From: Corylus avellana
Taxonomy: Eukaryota > Streptophyta > Magnoliopsida > Fagales > Betulaceae
Reading direction: 5' to 3'
Length of the DNA stretch: 64,000 bases
Assembly: GCF_901000735.1 (NCBI RefSeq)
Contig: NC_081547.1
Coordinates: forward strand, 14,304,739 to 14,368,738
Shown: positions 1 to 12,100 of the stretch, piece by piece
Layout of the letters: each line of letters begins with the position of its first letter
Numbering within the stretch: position 1 is the stretch's first letter
Notes under the pieces: model-generated
What the model was told of the DNA's origin: nothing
Database searches by the model: none
The model's input: the letters and a program-made list of their open reading frames with translations, nothing else
Program-made: the position numbers and the translations under genes

Positions 1-188
1 TCTATGTTCTGGTGAAAGGGGTAATGGGACAGGATCAGGTATAGAGTTAATGGTGGGGTCAGGTAAAGGGTCCTCAAAAGGATCATTTAAAATAACTGGC
101 TGGCCCCTATAAGCAACTAGATCATCTATACTAAATGTGGAGCTAATACCATAGTCGAGTGGGATGTCAATGACATATGCATTGGATC
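1..188 (-). pseudogene. Ty3/gypsy pol C-terminal fragment
   Basis: The minus strand reads openly through this stretch as the tail that follows integrase/chromodomain in plant Ty3/gypsy polyproteins: a run like NAYVIDIPLDYGISSTF, then SIDDLVAYRG, then an acidic Pro-rich end. This is a family resemblance seen by eye. The upstream (N-terminal) side stops where a copia LTR begins at 189, and the other side runs off the window. It is a dead fragment, not a gene. It lies in the far part of intron 12 of the cycloartenol synthase gene. Confidence 0.65.
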
Positions 189-340
189 TGTTAGAAGAGC
201 GTCTTAGGGTTAATATGTTAAATGGGTATTTTGGTCTTTGTATTCAATGTTACAATATATATGCAATATGAGGGGAGAAAGGCTACGTGAGAAACATATA
301 GCCTCTTCTTCTGTTTTCTTTTCATGTAAACCTTACAACA
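189..340 (+). mobile_element. Ty1/copia LTR fragment
   Basis: The segment starts TGTTAGAAGAGCG and ends CTTACAACA, directly followed by a tRNA-Met type primer binding site, so it reads as a short 5' LTR. Its first part resembles the LTR remnant at 23934-24045 (minus), suggesting the same family. No matching 3' LTR follows the coding remnant downstream, whose LTR at 1515 is different. Confidence 0.55.
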
Positions 341-353
341 TGGTATCAGAGCC
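341..353 (+). other. copia primer binding site (tRNA-Met type)
   Basis: TGGTATCAGAGCC follows the LTR-like end at 340. This is the usual initiator-tRNA-Met primer site of plant copia elements. Confidence 0.7.
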
Positions 354-383
354 ATAACTACTAACTGTATCTGTTCATCCTTA

Positions 384-1505
384 GTAGGAAAGATGTGCAA
401 ATTGAAGAAGGCTTTGTATGGCCTAAAACAATCTCCAATAGCATGGTTCGAGCGGTTTTCCCGAGCTATGCAGAGATTTGTTTACAGGCAGAGTTAGGCT
501 GATGATATACTTTTCATTAAGCATTCCACTCAGAGAAGCTTTGATTGCGTATGTTGATGATATTGTCTTAACAGGAAATGACGATGGAGAGATACAAAAC
601 TTAAAACAGTCTCTTGCTAATGAGTTTGGAATAAAGGACCTAGGTAATTTGAAGTACTTATGTCGGTATTGAGGTAGCAGGGTCAAAGCATGGGATACTT
701 ATCTCCCAATAGAAATATATACTAGATCTTCTCAAGGAAACCAGAATGCTCGGGTGCAAAGCCGTAGATAATCCAGTAGAGGTAAATGTTAAACTAGGAG
801 AGAATAGTGAGATCCCTCTACTGGATAAGGGCAGATATCAGCGATTGGTTGGACAGTTTATTTATTTATCTCACACCCGTCCAGACATTGCATATGCTGT
901 TAGTGTGGTAAGTCAATTTATGCATTCTCCACTTGAGCCTCATATGGAAGCAGTTTAGAGCATCCTTTGCTACTTAAAATCCTCACTAGGTAAAGGGTTC
1001 TTGTTTTCTAGACATGATCATTTGAAAGTAAAGGCCTATATGGATGGAGATTGGGCTGGCTCAATTATGGATCGACGCTCCACATCGGGGTATTGCACAT
1101 TTATGGGTGGTAATTTGGTCACATGACGTAGTAAGAAATAGTTCGTGGTTGTTAGATCTAGTGCAGAAGCTAAATTCAGAGATATGGCTCATGGAGTATG
1201 TGAGACACTATGGTTGAAAATATTGTTGAAAGAGCTTGGGTTTGAGTCCAAGGACTCTATGTGACTGTATTGTGACAATAAAGCGGCAATCAGTATTGCT
1301 CATAATCCAGTCCAACATGACCGAACCAAGCATGTTGAAATTGATCAACACTTTATTAAAGAAAAACTCCGAAAAGGTATCATCTGCACACCATATGTGA
1401 AGACTGGCGAACAACTTGTAGATATCTTAACAAAAGGAGTATCTAATAATGTCCTTCATTCAGCCTTATGCAAGCGGGGCATGCGAGACATCTATCCCCC
1501 AGCTT
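384..1505 (+). pseudogene. Ty1/copia reverse transcriptase-RNase H remnant
   Basis: Broken plus-strand reading frames show the C-terminal half of a copia polyprotein. In order: KKALYGLKQSP (RT), the RT active-site motif YVDD near 550-561, the segment RYQRLVGQFIYLSHTRPDIAYA at about 835-900, an RNase H region with a DRRSTSGYC motif near 1070-1100, and a final EQLVDILTKG near 1410-1437. Stops and frameshifts interrupt it (for example TAG at 956), so it is inactive. Gag, protease and integrase are absent: the primer site lies only about 30 bp before RT, so a large internal deletion or a recombination joins them. Confidence 0.85.
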
Positions 1506-1700
1506 GAGGGGGAGTGTTGAAGATGGAAACCATGGATTTGATTCCCCTTGATTTAAGTCTAGTATTATTATGATTTGATGTGATTTGATCTCAATGAAAT
1601 ATTTCATTATCCCTTCCATATTAGTTTCTAGGTCATTTCTATTTAAGCCTATGTAACTGTATGGATTGATCATTCGAATAAGAGAAATTTTTCTCTATTT
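1506..1700 (+). mobile_element. copia polypurine tract and truncated 3' LTR
   Basis: GAGGGGGAG (1506-1514) is the polypurine tract just after the RNase H region. The 3' LTR starts TGTTGAAGATGG at 1515 and breaks off near 1700, where a gypsy protease fragment begins. Its sequence is unlike the 5' LTR at 189-340, so the two LTRs belong to different copia families. Confidence 0.6.
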
Positions 1701-1702
1701 TC

Positions 1703-1953
1703 TAATTGATAAAGTGGCACAGTTGCTTCACCTCCCTGTAATCAGAACAAAAGGGTTCTCGGTCAAGGTTGCTAATGGAGGGAAGCTTCAGTGCCAGGGG
1801 AAGTGTGAGCAAGTGGCGGTGGCCATCCAGGGCATTCCATTTGTCAGTGCTCTTTATTCACTGCTATTAAAAGGGTTGGACGTGGTGATGGGAATACAAT
1901 GGTTGGCACTTTGCACCTGGGTCATCGCAGGAACAGACAAAGAGCAATCATGA
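1703..1953 (+). pseudogene. Ty3/gypsy aspartic protease fragment
   Basis: The plus-strand frame contains a segment typical of the retropepsin-like domain of plant gypsy elements: VKVANGGKLQCQGKC, then VAVAIQGIPF, then LLLKGLDVVMGIQWL. The catalytic D-S/T-G part that normally precedes it is missing. No reverse transcriptase follows. It is an isolated scrap in intron 12 of the cyclase gene. Confidence 0.65.
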
Positions 1954-2929
1954 AAAAGTAGCCTTCCTCAATTACTATTGATCGAACAAGCCCTCGGCTT
2001 CTTTCACAGACCAGTAAAACCAATAACCCCTCTACCCAAACAAATTTGAAAGATTTAGCTTCCACAAGGAACAAACTGGAGGAAGCAATTCAACCAGCCA
2101 AGAACCAAAGGAGCCTTAAAACGAAGGAAACAACCAACCAGCAAGACTAGCAACGACAAGACACGCCTACACGGGCCATCATGAGAGAGAGAGAGAGAAA
2201 AGTAAGAAACACAATTGTTGTTAGCTACTTGTTATAAGACTAAACCAAAAAAGAAAGAAAAATTAAAGTTGAAGAATGCTATTATTTGCTGATATGGCAT
2301 GAGCCACATAGATCTAAGAAAGAAGTTCCAAAATGGCGCATTCCATCAGTTTCAATTAATATATGTACATAAGGATGTTATTGGCACACACAAAAGAGAA
2401 ACAAAAAATGGACTCGATTGAAAAACTAAACTTTAGGAACTTAAACCTAATTCAAATTGCGAAAGGATTAACAGTGTATTTTAGCCATCTCACCAAAATT
2501 TGTCTTTCAATTATTGGGGGCATTCCACAAACCATACGATGAGAGTTAAGGTGAAATTAGCTTATAAAATGTCATTCCAAACTCTCTCTGATGGTTTTCT
2601 TATAATGACCTAGAAAGCATCACAATGTTGGTCCGACCAAAATCACAAAAGGTTCTACAGCCAAGTCATATAATATATATTTATGAAATTAACAACGAAA
2701 AAAAATCAAGAACTAATATGTTTTCAATGTCCTGTGCGAAACTCTGCAATAATTTTTTCAAATTTTGCATATTGATCATTTTTGCTTAAAAGGAAACTTT
2801 TTGGTGGTAGGAAGGCATATGTGAACATGTTCATGTTAATTACTGCAAACATCATTAGGACAACCAAGCCAGTTTACATATGAAACTCTCCATATGGAGG
2901 CACTTGGCATTTATTTTAACTTTCAGAAA
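1954..2929. other. intron 12 sequence, no gene seen
   Basis: AT-rich sequence without recognisable coding or repeat-family signal on either strand, apart from a short (GA)n run near 2182-2198. I looked here for the next cyclase exon (the block after TYELTRSY...WLE) and did not find it. Confidence 0.5.
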
Positions 2930-3053
2930 AACAGAAAATCGTTCTTTTTTTTTTTTCTTTATTGCCAAGTTACACATGCAACCAGTGGGACTAGAAGCCA
3001 CGACCTCACCCTCCACCTTGCTACAAAGGGAGGAAATCAAATTTGAGCTCATT
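2930..3053 (-). mobile_element. tRNA-derived SINE-like element
   Basis: On the minus strand the stretch reads: a tRNA-like box B region (GTCGTGGCTTCTAGTCCCAC), then GGTTGCATGTGTAACTTGGC, then AATAAAG and a poly-A run (poly-T at 2944-2955 on plus). This is the layout of short plant tRNA-derived SINEs. I could not define a target-site duplication, so boundaries are approximate. Confidence 0.4.
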
Positions 3054-3137
3054 GTTACCTCCAACCAATGGTAATTAAAAGTAACAACTAAATTAAAATA
3101 AAAGGCCTTGAACAGTAGTTACCTCCAACCAATGGTA
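3054..3137. repeat. 20-bp duplication of exon 12 donor
   Basis: The 20-mer GTTACCTCCAACCAATGGTA occurs at 3118-3137 (end of exon 12 with its donor) and again at 3054-3073 in intron 12. The SINE-like element begins right beside the second copy. Confidence 0.85.
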
Positions 3138-3179
3138 GGATCTGGTCAATTCATAAGTTGCAAACCCACCATCAGCATT
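3123..3179 (-). CDS. CAS: CAS exon 12 (residues 533-551), last visible exon
   Basis: Acceptor CTGCAG|AATGCT, donor TTGGAG|GTAACT. Encodes [19 protein letters not shown], a strongly conserved block; 57 bp. The exon end and donor are duplicated 64 bp downstream (3054-3073). The next exon is not found in the remaining 3.1 kb of the window. Confidence 0.9.
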
Positions 3180-6100
3180 CTGCAGTAGTTTCAGCAAAAA
3201 AAAAAAAAAAAAAAAATGGCAACCATTAGAAACTCATTATAATACACCTGATATCAAATTGGACACATGATCATCCGGTGGCACAAAGAATCAAAAAATT
3301 GCTAAGAAAGGGAAATGGGGAGGCACATATCATTCAGAAATGTTCCTATAGAGAAACTCTTTTCTTTTATGAATTATATTAAACTTTGCAATGCATCATG
3401 CCATTCTTGTGTTTGCTTCACAATTTCAGATGTATGTTTCTGGCAACAGCAATGAAACCACATAAAGCCTTGAGTTGACTACCTGACGTCAATTACGTCA
3501 ATTATGAGAATCCTACCATTATACTCTCATGTCATTATACAGTGCTAGCCACCATGTCTTATCTCAACCCATAAAGCAGACTTGTTTTTGCTTGATATGC
3601 CCATAAATCTTTGTTTATGTTCCTATGCAGATTCTGACTTCCCACTAATAATGCAAAATATATGATGGTTACCTGTAATGAAAGAATAACATGTACAGCA
3701 TCATATAACCGCTTCACATCTACCGATTTCCCGACTGTTTCTGATGGAAATTTTGATAGTAATATAACAGCCTGCACAAGAAAATAGATATCAGAAAATT
3801 TGGTTAGTAGATGAAGTAATATAACAGCCTGCATACTGTTTGTTCACACTTGACCTTCAATCCTTCCGCTGTACAGTCAGAAATAGGCCATCCATGATCT
3901 GCAGTTGAGAATGGCCAAGCACCCTTTGAAATGTGACGATACCAGAAATTTAGATCTCCTGGACAATCTTCTAAGACCTTCAAAGCGAAAGCACAATTGG
4001 TCAGGCAAGGATGATGTCAAACTAGGGTTTGCACGAAAGAGAGAGGCTCAAAGCGTAATGTGGCCTTCTCACTATTTTATATGGGAAGATACAATAAATT
4101 ACAGAAATATTGTTTTTCCTTTATTACAATAATACCATTTATAACACTCTCCTTGAGCTGGAGTATATATATCATATAAGCCCAACTTGAAAGAAATAAA
4201 TTCTAACCAATTATGACACAAGAACATTATAAACAAATCAACAAGTTGGTCTCCAGAATCTACAAGTAGATATATCTCCACTCAATATCTTATCTCAAAT
4301 GAAATGACAATCAGCCTCAATATATTTAGTTCTTTCATGAAATACAATATTAGAAACAATATGCAGTGCAGCCTGATTGTCACAAGATAATGAGATGGGA
4401 GTAGGAGCTGTAAAACCAATTCTTGAAGAAAATGTTGTAACCATGTTAGCGAACTAGCAATGAGAGCCATTGCTCTATACTCAGTTTCTGCACTAGATTG
4501 CACTACCACTGTTTGTTTCATACTCTTCTACGCAAAAGAGCACAACACATAAGGTATACAAAGAGAAACACCTAACGAACAAAAAGAAAAAAGTTCAAGA
4601 AAGTCACAAAAACTAGAAATATGAAAACAATAATAAGCAGTCATCCAGTGGTAAAGAGTTTAGAAGAAGGCCTTTAATTCCACTACCGTCCTCACTATCT
4701 TCAAAGCTTCCATCATTTCTTTCTCTCCAAATACACCACATTAAGCAAGACGGAATCATCTCTACACTATTTCACTTTGAAGACTGCCAAACTGCCCTCT
4801 CCAACAAGTGAAGAGATCCACCACTCGGCGAGGCATGACCCACGCTACCCCAAAAAGACCAAAGACAAAATTCCAAAAGCACTAGTTATCTCGCAATGGA
4901 GCAAAAGATGATCAAAAAATTTCCCTACTCTTCTTCTACACGCAACACCAATCTACCACAACGATATGTTGCTTCCTTAAGTTATCCAAAGTGAGAATCT
5001 TTCCTAAAGCAACCAACCAAGCAAAGAAGGCCAATCTCATGGGGGCCTTATTCTGCCAAATACTCATCTAAGGAAAAGGTGTAAAATCATCGAGGAAGTA
5101 AGACATTATAGAAAAATCCCATATCTAACAACCCTCTCTTGGAGGGGCCCAAGAACCCTAATCTTCACCACCCCATCTTAGTCTAATGGAATACAACAAA
5201 TTGAAAAACGAAATAAAGAAATCCACCTCCTAGTCTTGTGCTATTCTAACAAAATTAACATTCCACTGAAGAGCGTTGGTAAAAAAGCTATAGATGATCT
5301 ACCATGGAAGCATACCTAAAGCAAGGAATAATGAAAAACTCCGGGAAAGCCACCTTAATGGACTGATCCCCACATCACGCGTCATGCTAAAATCTAAACT
5401 TGGAATAGTAACTCATCTCAAATCTACTATATCTAGTAAACTCCCCTTAACCACTCCTATTGTATTTCCAAAGACCAACCCCGTACACCCCATTAACCCG
5501 AATAGAACATCACCCACCCCACAGACTATCATATTTAAAATCTACTTCCAGTCTTCATAGAGCTTCTCTTTCTCATAAGCGAGTACAATAACCACTTCCC
5601 CAAAAGAGCTCGATTGAACAGAAGTACATTTTGGACCCCAAACCCCCTCAGAAGTTGAAGAGCAAACCTTAAACCTTACTAAGTGAAATTTGAACTCTTC
5701 CCCAATATCACCCCAAAAATAATTTCGTTGTAATTGTTAAATCATTACTTATTCCAAAAACTTAAGTTGATAAGAAAAGGTAAATTTAGTCACTTAATCA
5801 ATACTTTAACATTGCCCCTCATGTGTAAGCTCAAATTCTCTTTTAATAAGTGAGGCCCAACACGTGAAATATTTAATTTAAATGGGAGGTATATTGACAG
5901 AGTCAGGGCTCGAACTCAAGACCTCTAACTTTGATACCATATTCAATCACCACTTATCCCAAAAACTTAAGCCGATAAGAAGAGGTAAATTTAATTATTG
6001 AATCAATACTTTAACACTCACTTCAACAATAACTTTTCTATGCAATTGGCAAAGCCAATAAAGAGGGGGGAAAGAGACATGAAATAAGTAGACAAATTAG

Positions 6101-9100
6101 ACAAGGTGCTCTTGTGCAAAGTAATCATATCACCCTTGGACAAGTAAAACCTCTTCCAACCAAAACAATGCTTTATCTTCTCAATAATGTATGCCATCCC
6201 AAAATAGATTTAGCCTTAATAAAAGCTCCCAACAAAAGGCCTAGATACTTCATAGGCAAAGAAGAAGCCATGCATCCCAAAATACAAGCCAGACCTTCTA
6301 CATTATTGACATTGCTATTAGAGACCAATTATGATCTAGCAAAATTAATCTTCAAACGAGCAATAGCTTTCAAACATAAGAACAAGCAACGTAGATGACG
6401 AAGCTAATATGGGCTTGTCCGGCAGAAAATCAAAGTGTCATTTGAAAACAAGAAAACAAAAGATGAGAGATGTTGAGCCCACCAACATTTCCAAGCCCCG
6501 CTGAAAAGCCTGAAAAAAAAACCCCCATTCATTGTAGTAGATATCATTTTATTTAAAGTCTCCATAACAATGATAAACAACAAAGGAGACAAAGGGTTCC
6601 CCTGTCTCAGGCTATGAGAATACTAAAAAATCTTGTGGTGTGTGGTTCACCAATACAAAAAAAAAAAAAGAAAAAAAAAAAAAAGCCAAATAAATACAAT
6701 GAGCTATCCAATTACACCATTTTCCCCCAAACCGCACCTCCTTAGCATGTACAATGGTAAACCCCAATTAATATGATCAAAAGCCTTTTCTATATTCAAT
6801 TTACAAAGCAAATTTGGCTTCCCATATCTTATATTGCTATCAAGGCATTCATTAACAATGAGAAAAAAAATCTAGAATTTGCCAACCCCTGAAGAATGCA
6901 TTTTGTGACTTGGAATTTTTGGAATAAGAGAATAACACTCCACCTACTCGACTAATAGGTCGAAAATCCTTAAGATCAACAACCCTTGATATTTGTTTTG
7001 GAATAAGAGAAATAAATGTTGCATTAAGACTTTTTCAAACTTGCCTCTAGCATAAAAGTCATGAAAAGCATTCATTATATCTTCTTTTAAAACACCCCAG
7101 CAAGCTTGGAAAAATACCATAAGAGTAATTGTGAGGGCTCGGGGCCTTATCACTATTGTTGGTTTTCACCACCTCATGAACCTCAGATTCCTCAAACGCT
7201 CTCTCCAACCAGTTGGCCTCAACTTCACCAATGGAGTCAAAAGAAAGGTCATCCAACTTAGGCTGCCAACTGAATGGTTTAGTATATAAGCTATTATAAA
7301 ACTGCACAATGTGTTCTCCGATCTCATAATGTTTGGCAGAAACTGTACCATCAACAATCAAAGATTCAATGGAGTTATTTCTTCTATTAGAGTTGGCCAC
7401 AAACAAAACATTTTCGTGCACTTGTCACCTTCTCTTAAGCCAAGATGCCCTCGATTTCTACCTCCAACTCACCTCCTCCATAAGAGTAGTCCTCTCCAAA
7501 TCACTAATAGCTTTAGTCTTCCTCATTTTCTCATCATCATATAAAGTTCTCTCTTCTTCAATAACCTCAAGACCTCGTAACTCTTCCAGAATAAGCTTTT
7601 TTTCTCTCTACATTGCCAAGAACCACCTCATTCCAAACTCTTAAATCAGCTTTCGAAGCCTTTAGTTTGTAAGCCAAAATGAAATTCGGAGAGCCTTGAA
7701 AGTGATAAGAAATTCACAACTGTTTCACCATATCCATAGAACCCTCATATTTTAACCATATCTTCCCAAACTTAAAGAACCTTCTACCTTTGTGAAAGTC
7801 TTCACAATCAAGAAGAATAGGGAAATGATCCAAGTCTTGGCAACCTCCTTTGAGATACTTCAAGAAGTTTTTTTTTTTTGATAAGTAATAATGCATTAAA
7901 AGAGCGCAGAGGGGCGCAACCCAAGTACATAGGGAGTATACAAGAGAGCGACTAAGTAGGGGAGAAAGAAGAAGAGAACATAAAGAGAAAATCAGAAAAA
8001 TTAATCACAAAAGGAGCAAGCCAGCCTGCAGTACAAGTGAAGAGAGTGTACAAAAAGAAATGAACAAGATCCTCAAGGTTCCTCGACAAGTCCTCAAAAC
8101 ATCTCGCATTCCTCTCCTTCCAAAGGCACCATAAAAGACAAAGGGGGGCCATCTTCCACACCACGGCACTACTAGCTCTTCCACCCGACCACCAACTGGC
8201 AAACATGTCCTTGACACTTCTAGGCATAACCCAACACACGTTGAAGCGAGAGAAGATAACATCCCACAACTTGCGCGCAACCCCACAATGAAGAAAAAGA
8301 TGATCTACAAACTCCCCATCCGATTCACACAAACAACATTGATTAATCACCACAATACCTCTCTTCTGAACATTATCCAAAGTGAGAGGTTTCCCCAGGG
8401 CGGCCGACCAAGCAAAAAACGCCACTCTCGAAGGGGCCTTCGTACGCCAAATACATTTCCAAGGAAAGTGAATGGACTCTTTAGAGACAAGCATCCTATA
8501 AAAAGAGCGAACCTCAAACTTCCCTTTTCTTGATGGGATCCACCACATCCGGTCCTCTCCTTCCCCACAAATCGATAACGAATACAAGAGAGAAAAGAGA
8601 GAGGCTAAGACCGTCTCCTCCCAATCATGAATTCTTCGGGAAAATGTAATATTCCAGTGAACCATACCATTTAAGCACTCCTGGATATCTGCAATGGAAG
8701 CATCCTTATTGCTAGCAATATTAAAAAGACCGGGAAAAGCTTCCTTGAGGGACATCTCTCCACACCAAATATCCTCCCAAAATTTAACTTTCACCCCCAA
8801 TCCAGGATCAAATCTAAAGTGGCACTGAAACGACCTCCAACCCTTACAAATGTGTTTCCATAACCCCACCCCATGCGTTCCACGAGGAACTTTAGAACGC
8901 CAACCACCCCAATCCACCCCATACTTTGCCACCAAAATACTTCTCCACCAAGCTTCTTCCTCATTTGCAAATCTCCATAACCATTTCCCCAAAAGAACTT
9001 GATTAAAAAGACGCAAGCTCCGAATCCCTAGGCCACCCACAGCAATCGGAGAACAAACCTCATGCCAACTGACCAAGTGGAACTTAGGTTCGTCTTTAAA

Positions 9101-12100
9101 GCCTCCCCATAAAAAATCCCTTTGAATCTTCTCAATGTGATTCGCCATAGAGACAGGAATGGGAAAGAGAGACAAAAAATAGGTGGGAAGATTTGATAAG
9201 GTACTCTTGATGAGAGTAAGCCTCGCCCCCTTAGACAGGTACGAGCGCTTCCAAGGGGCCAGCCTTTTGGCAATCTTCTCCAACATATCATCCCAAATAG
9301 TCAAAAGCTTGAACGAAGCCCCTAGCAGAAGACCCAGATACTTCAAGGGCAAAGAACTAGTGCCACAACCCAGAATACCAGCCAACTCCCCCGACTCCAC
9401 CGCACCTCCGACAGGGACCAAGACAGATTTGCCCCGGTTTACTTTTAACCCTGAGATCGCCTCGAAACCGATAAGGAGGGCTTTAATGTATCTAACTTGG
9501 TCAGAAGCAGCCCCACAAAAAACCAGAGTATCGTCAGCAAAAAGAAGGTGAGAAACAGTTACCCGCTCAGGCTTTCTGGCACCCACATAGAAGCCGTTAA
9601 TAAACCCCCTACTGATAGAAGCATTAATCATCCTGCTGAACGCCTCCATGACCATAATGAACAAGAAAGGCGAAAGAGGATCACCTTGTCTCACCCCATG
9701 CGAACTGACAAAGAAGCCGGAGGAAGAGCCATTAATCAACACTGAGAACCGCACAGACGAGATACAATGCTCAATCCATGTACACCATTTCTCACCAAAC
9801 CCACACCTCCTTAGCAAATACATTAAAAACTTCCAGTTCATATGATCATAAGCCTTCTCCATATCCAACTTACACAAGAGGCCGGGATCCCCAGTTCTGA
9901 CATGGCTGTCCAGGCATTCATTGGCAATAAGCACCGAATCCAAAATATGTCTTCCTTTGACGAAAGCATTCTGCGGATTGGAAATGACCCGATTCATGAC
10001 TCCCCTCATTCTATTGGCTAAAACCTTCGCAATAATCTTATAAATCCCCCCACCAAGGTTGATAGGGCGAAAGTCCTTCAAATCGGAAGCCCCATGTGAC
10101 TTCAGAATAAGAGCAATAAACGTAGCATTGAGACTTTTTTTGAATTTACCTCGGTCATGGAACTCCGCAAAAACAGCCATGATGTCCGGTTTGATCACAT
10201 CCCAGCAATCCTGGAAGAAAGCCATAAAGAAACCATCCGGGCCTAGAGCCTTGTGCCTATCGATTTTTTTGACTACCTCCCACACCTCCCTTTCCTCAAA
10301 GGGAACTTCCAGACTAGAAGACTCATCCACCTCCAACATATCGAAATGGAGATTATCCAACCTCGGTCTCCAAGTGAGAGACTCTGTGAAGAGCGACTCA
10401 TAAAAGCGAGTGATATGATTACTAATAGCCTCTTGATCAGAGGTACTAGTGCCATGGATGTTCAAAGACTCAATGTAATTCTGTCTTCAAGAAGTTGGGC
10501 TTCCTAATCAGGAGAGACAAGAAATCTGTCAATTCTAGATCAAGAGGGAAGACCTCGGTTCTGACCATGTATGAGTTCCACCTACTTGGGGAAGATCCAT
10601 AAGACCCTGATAAAAAATGAAATCTGAGAACTCCACCATAGCTGGAAAGAAATGGGCTTCACCCGATCTCTAACTAGAAAAATAGTGATGTTGAAATCTG
10701 CCCCAATGTACCACGGCAAGTTCCACTAACTAAGGAAACTAGACAACTCATCCCAAAAAAAACTTCTATCACCACTAGATTTAGGACCATAAGCACCAGC
10801 AAAATCTCAGGTAAATTGATCTTTTACATTTCTGGAAGAACAAGCAACAATGAACTCCCTCACACTCTTTGATTTATTCCACCACCCTCTTATCCCACAT
10901 AAGTAGAATCTCGCCAAAAGCCCCTCTAGAATCTTAACACCAACAAACCACATGTTGGCAACCCCAAAAGCTACGCACAACATATGACATATGCTCCAAT
11001 CTAGTTTATTTTTTTTGCTTGATAAGTAATGTTGTATATATATAAAAAAAAAAAGCGGAAAGCGCCTCTCAGTACACAAGAAAGTATACATAGGTAGCCC
11101 AACACAAGCCCGAAAACACAACCCAAGATGACCCAACCCAAAAAACCCAACAAGAAGCCACAGCCAAACAGAGAACCCTAAAAGAGAACCCAAAACAGAA
11201 GCCAACAATACCCCAGCATAAGCCCTAAAAACCCAAAACCCCTACTGCACCTCAAGAGGAAAAGAGAAATCATTTGCAGTCCGAAAACAGCCGCATCGGC
11301 GCTGGCATTTCTCCGAAGAAAGTCTCCAACCTCTAGCCTCAAAATTGATGGAGCACTCCAAATTCTTAAGCTCCCTCTTTCCCTTAACCTTTATGGGCTC
11401 TTGCTCCACTTCAACCTTCGAAAAAAGATTCTCAAGACTTTTCTCGTCACCTCCACACGTCAACCCGACAAAGGGGGTGAACTTCGCCGCATCAAGCACC
11501 ACCTCGGAATAGCCCTCCGTCCCCTTCTCCAAAGTATCCGCCACAACCTCGACCAGCAACTCCTTGTTCTTATGCAGTTGTTTAGCTACCTTCTCCTTCA
11601 CTCTCTGGGCATACCCCAGTTGAGACTTAGAAACAGAGGAAGCCGCCCCATAGGAAGGAGTAGACATGACTGAAGAACAGGCCTGCATGCCTACAACTGC
11701 AGAAGAAGCCTCCTTCACCACAGGTAGAGCAGGAGAGGCGAGTCTAGCCCCTAAGAACCCCCTACGGAGCAACCCTTTCGCGGAAACAGAGACTACCGGA
11801 GGGACAGAGGCCACCGAAGCAGCAGAAGAAACAAAAAGATCCCCAACCCTGGACAAAGTACATACCGGAGTAGAATGCCGGACCTGGACAGTCTCCGGCA
11901 ACAATGCAGCCTCCAAAGAAGAACCAAATCCCGACATGCACCCCTGATGAGATAACCCATCTCCCACCAACACCTTATCCAATCCAACGTCCACAAAAGA
12001 AAGCGGCGTCGAAGCCAACACAGGAAGAACCTCAGGTGAATTGGGAATCACCAGAGAAGCCACCTGTGTAGACACAGCCTTACCCACAGAAGGAACCGCA

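Noticed and set aside
7333..7644. Plus-strand open frame of 103 codons
   Set aside because: It is antisense to the old minus-strand LINE endonuclease/RT linker and has no recognisable family.
9183..9551. Plus-strand open frame of 122 codons
   Set aside because: Shadow of the LINE ORF2 on the minus strand.
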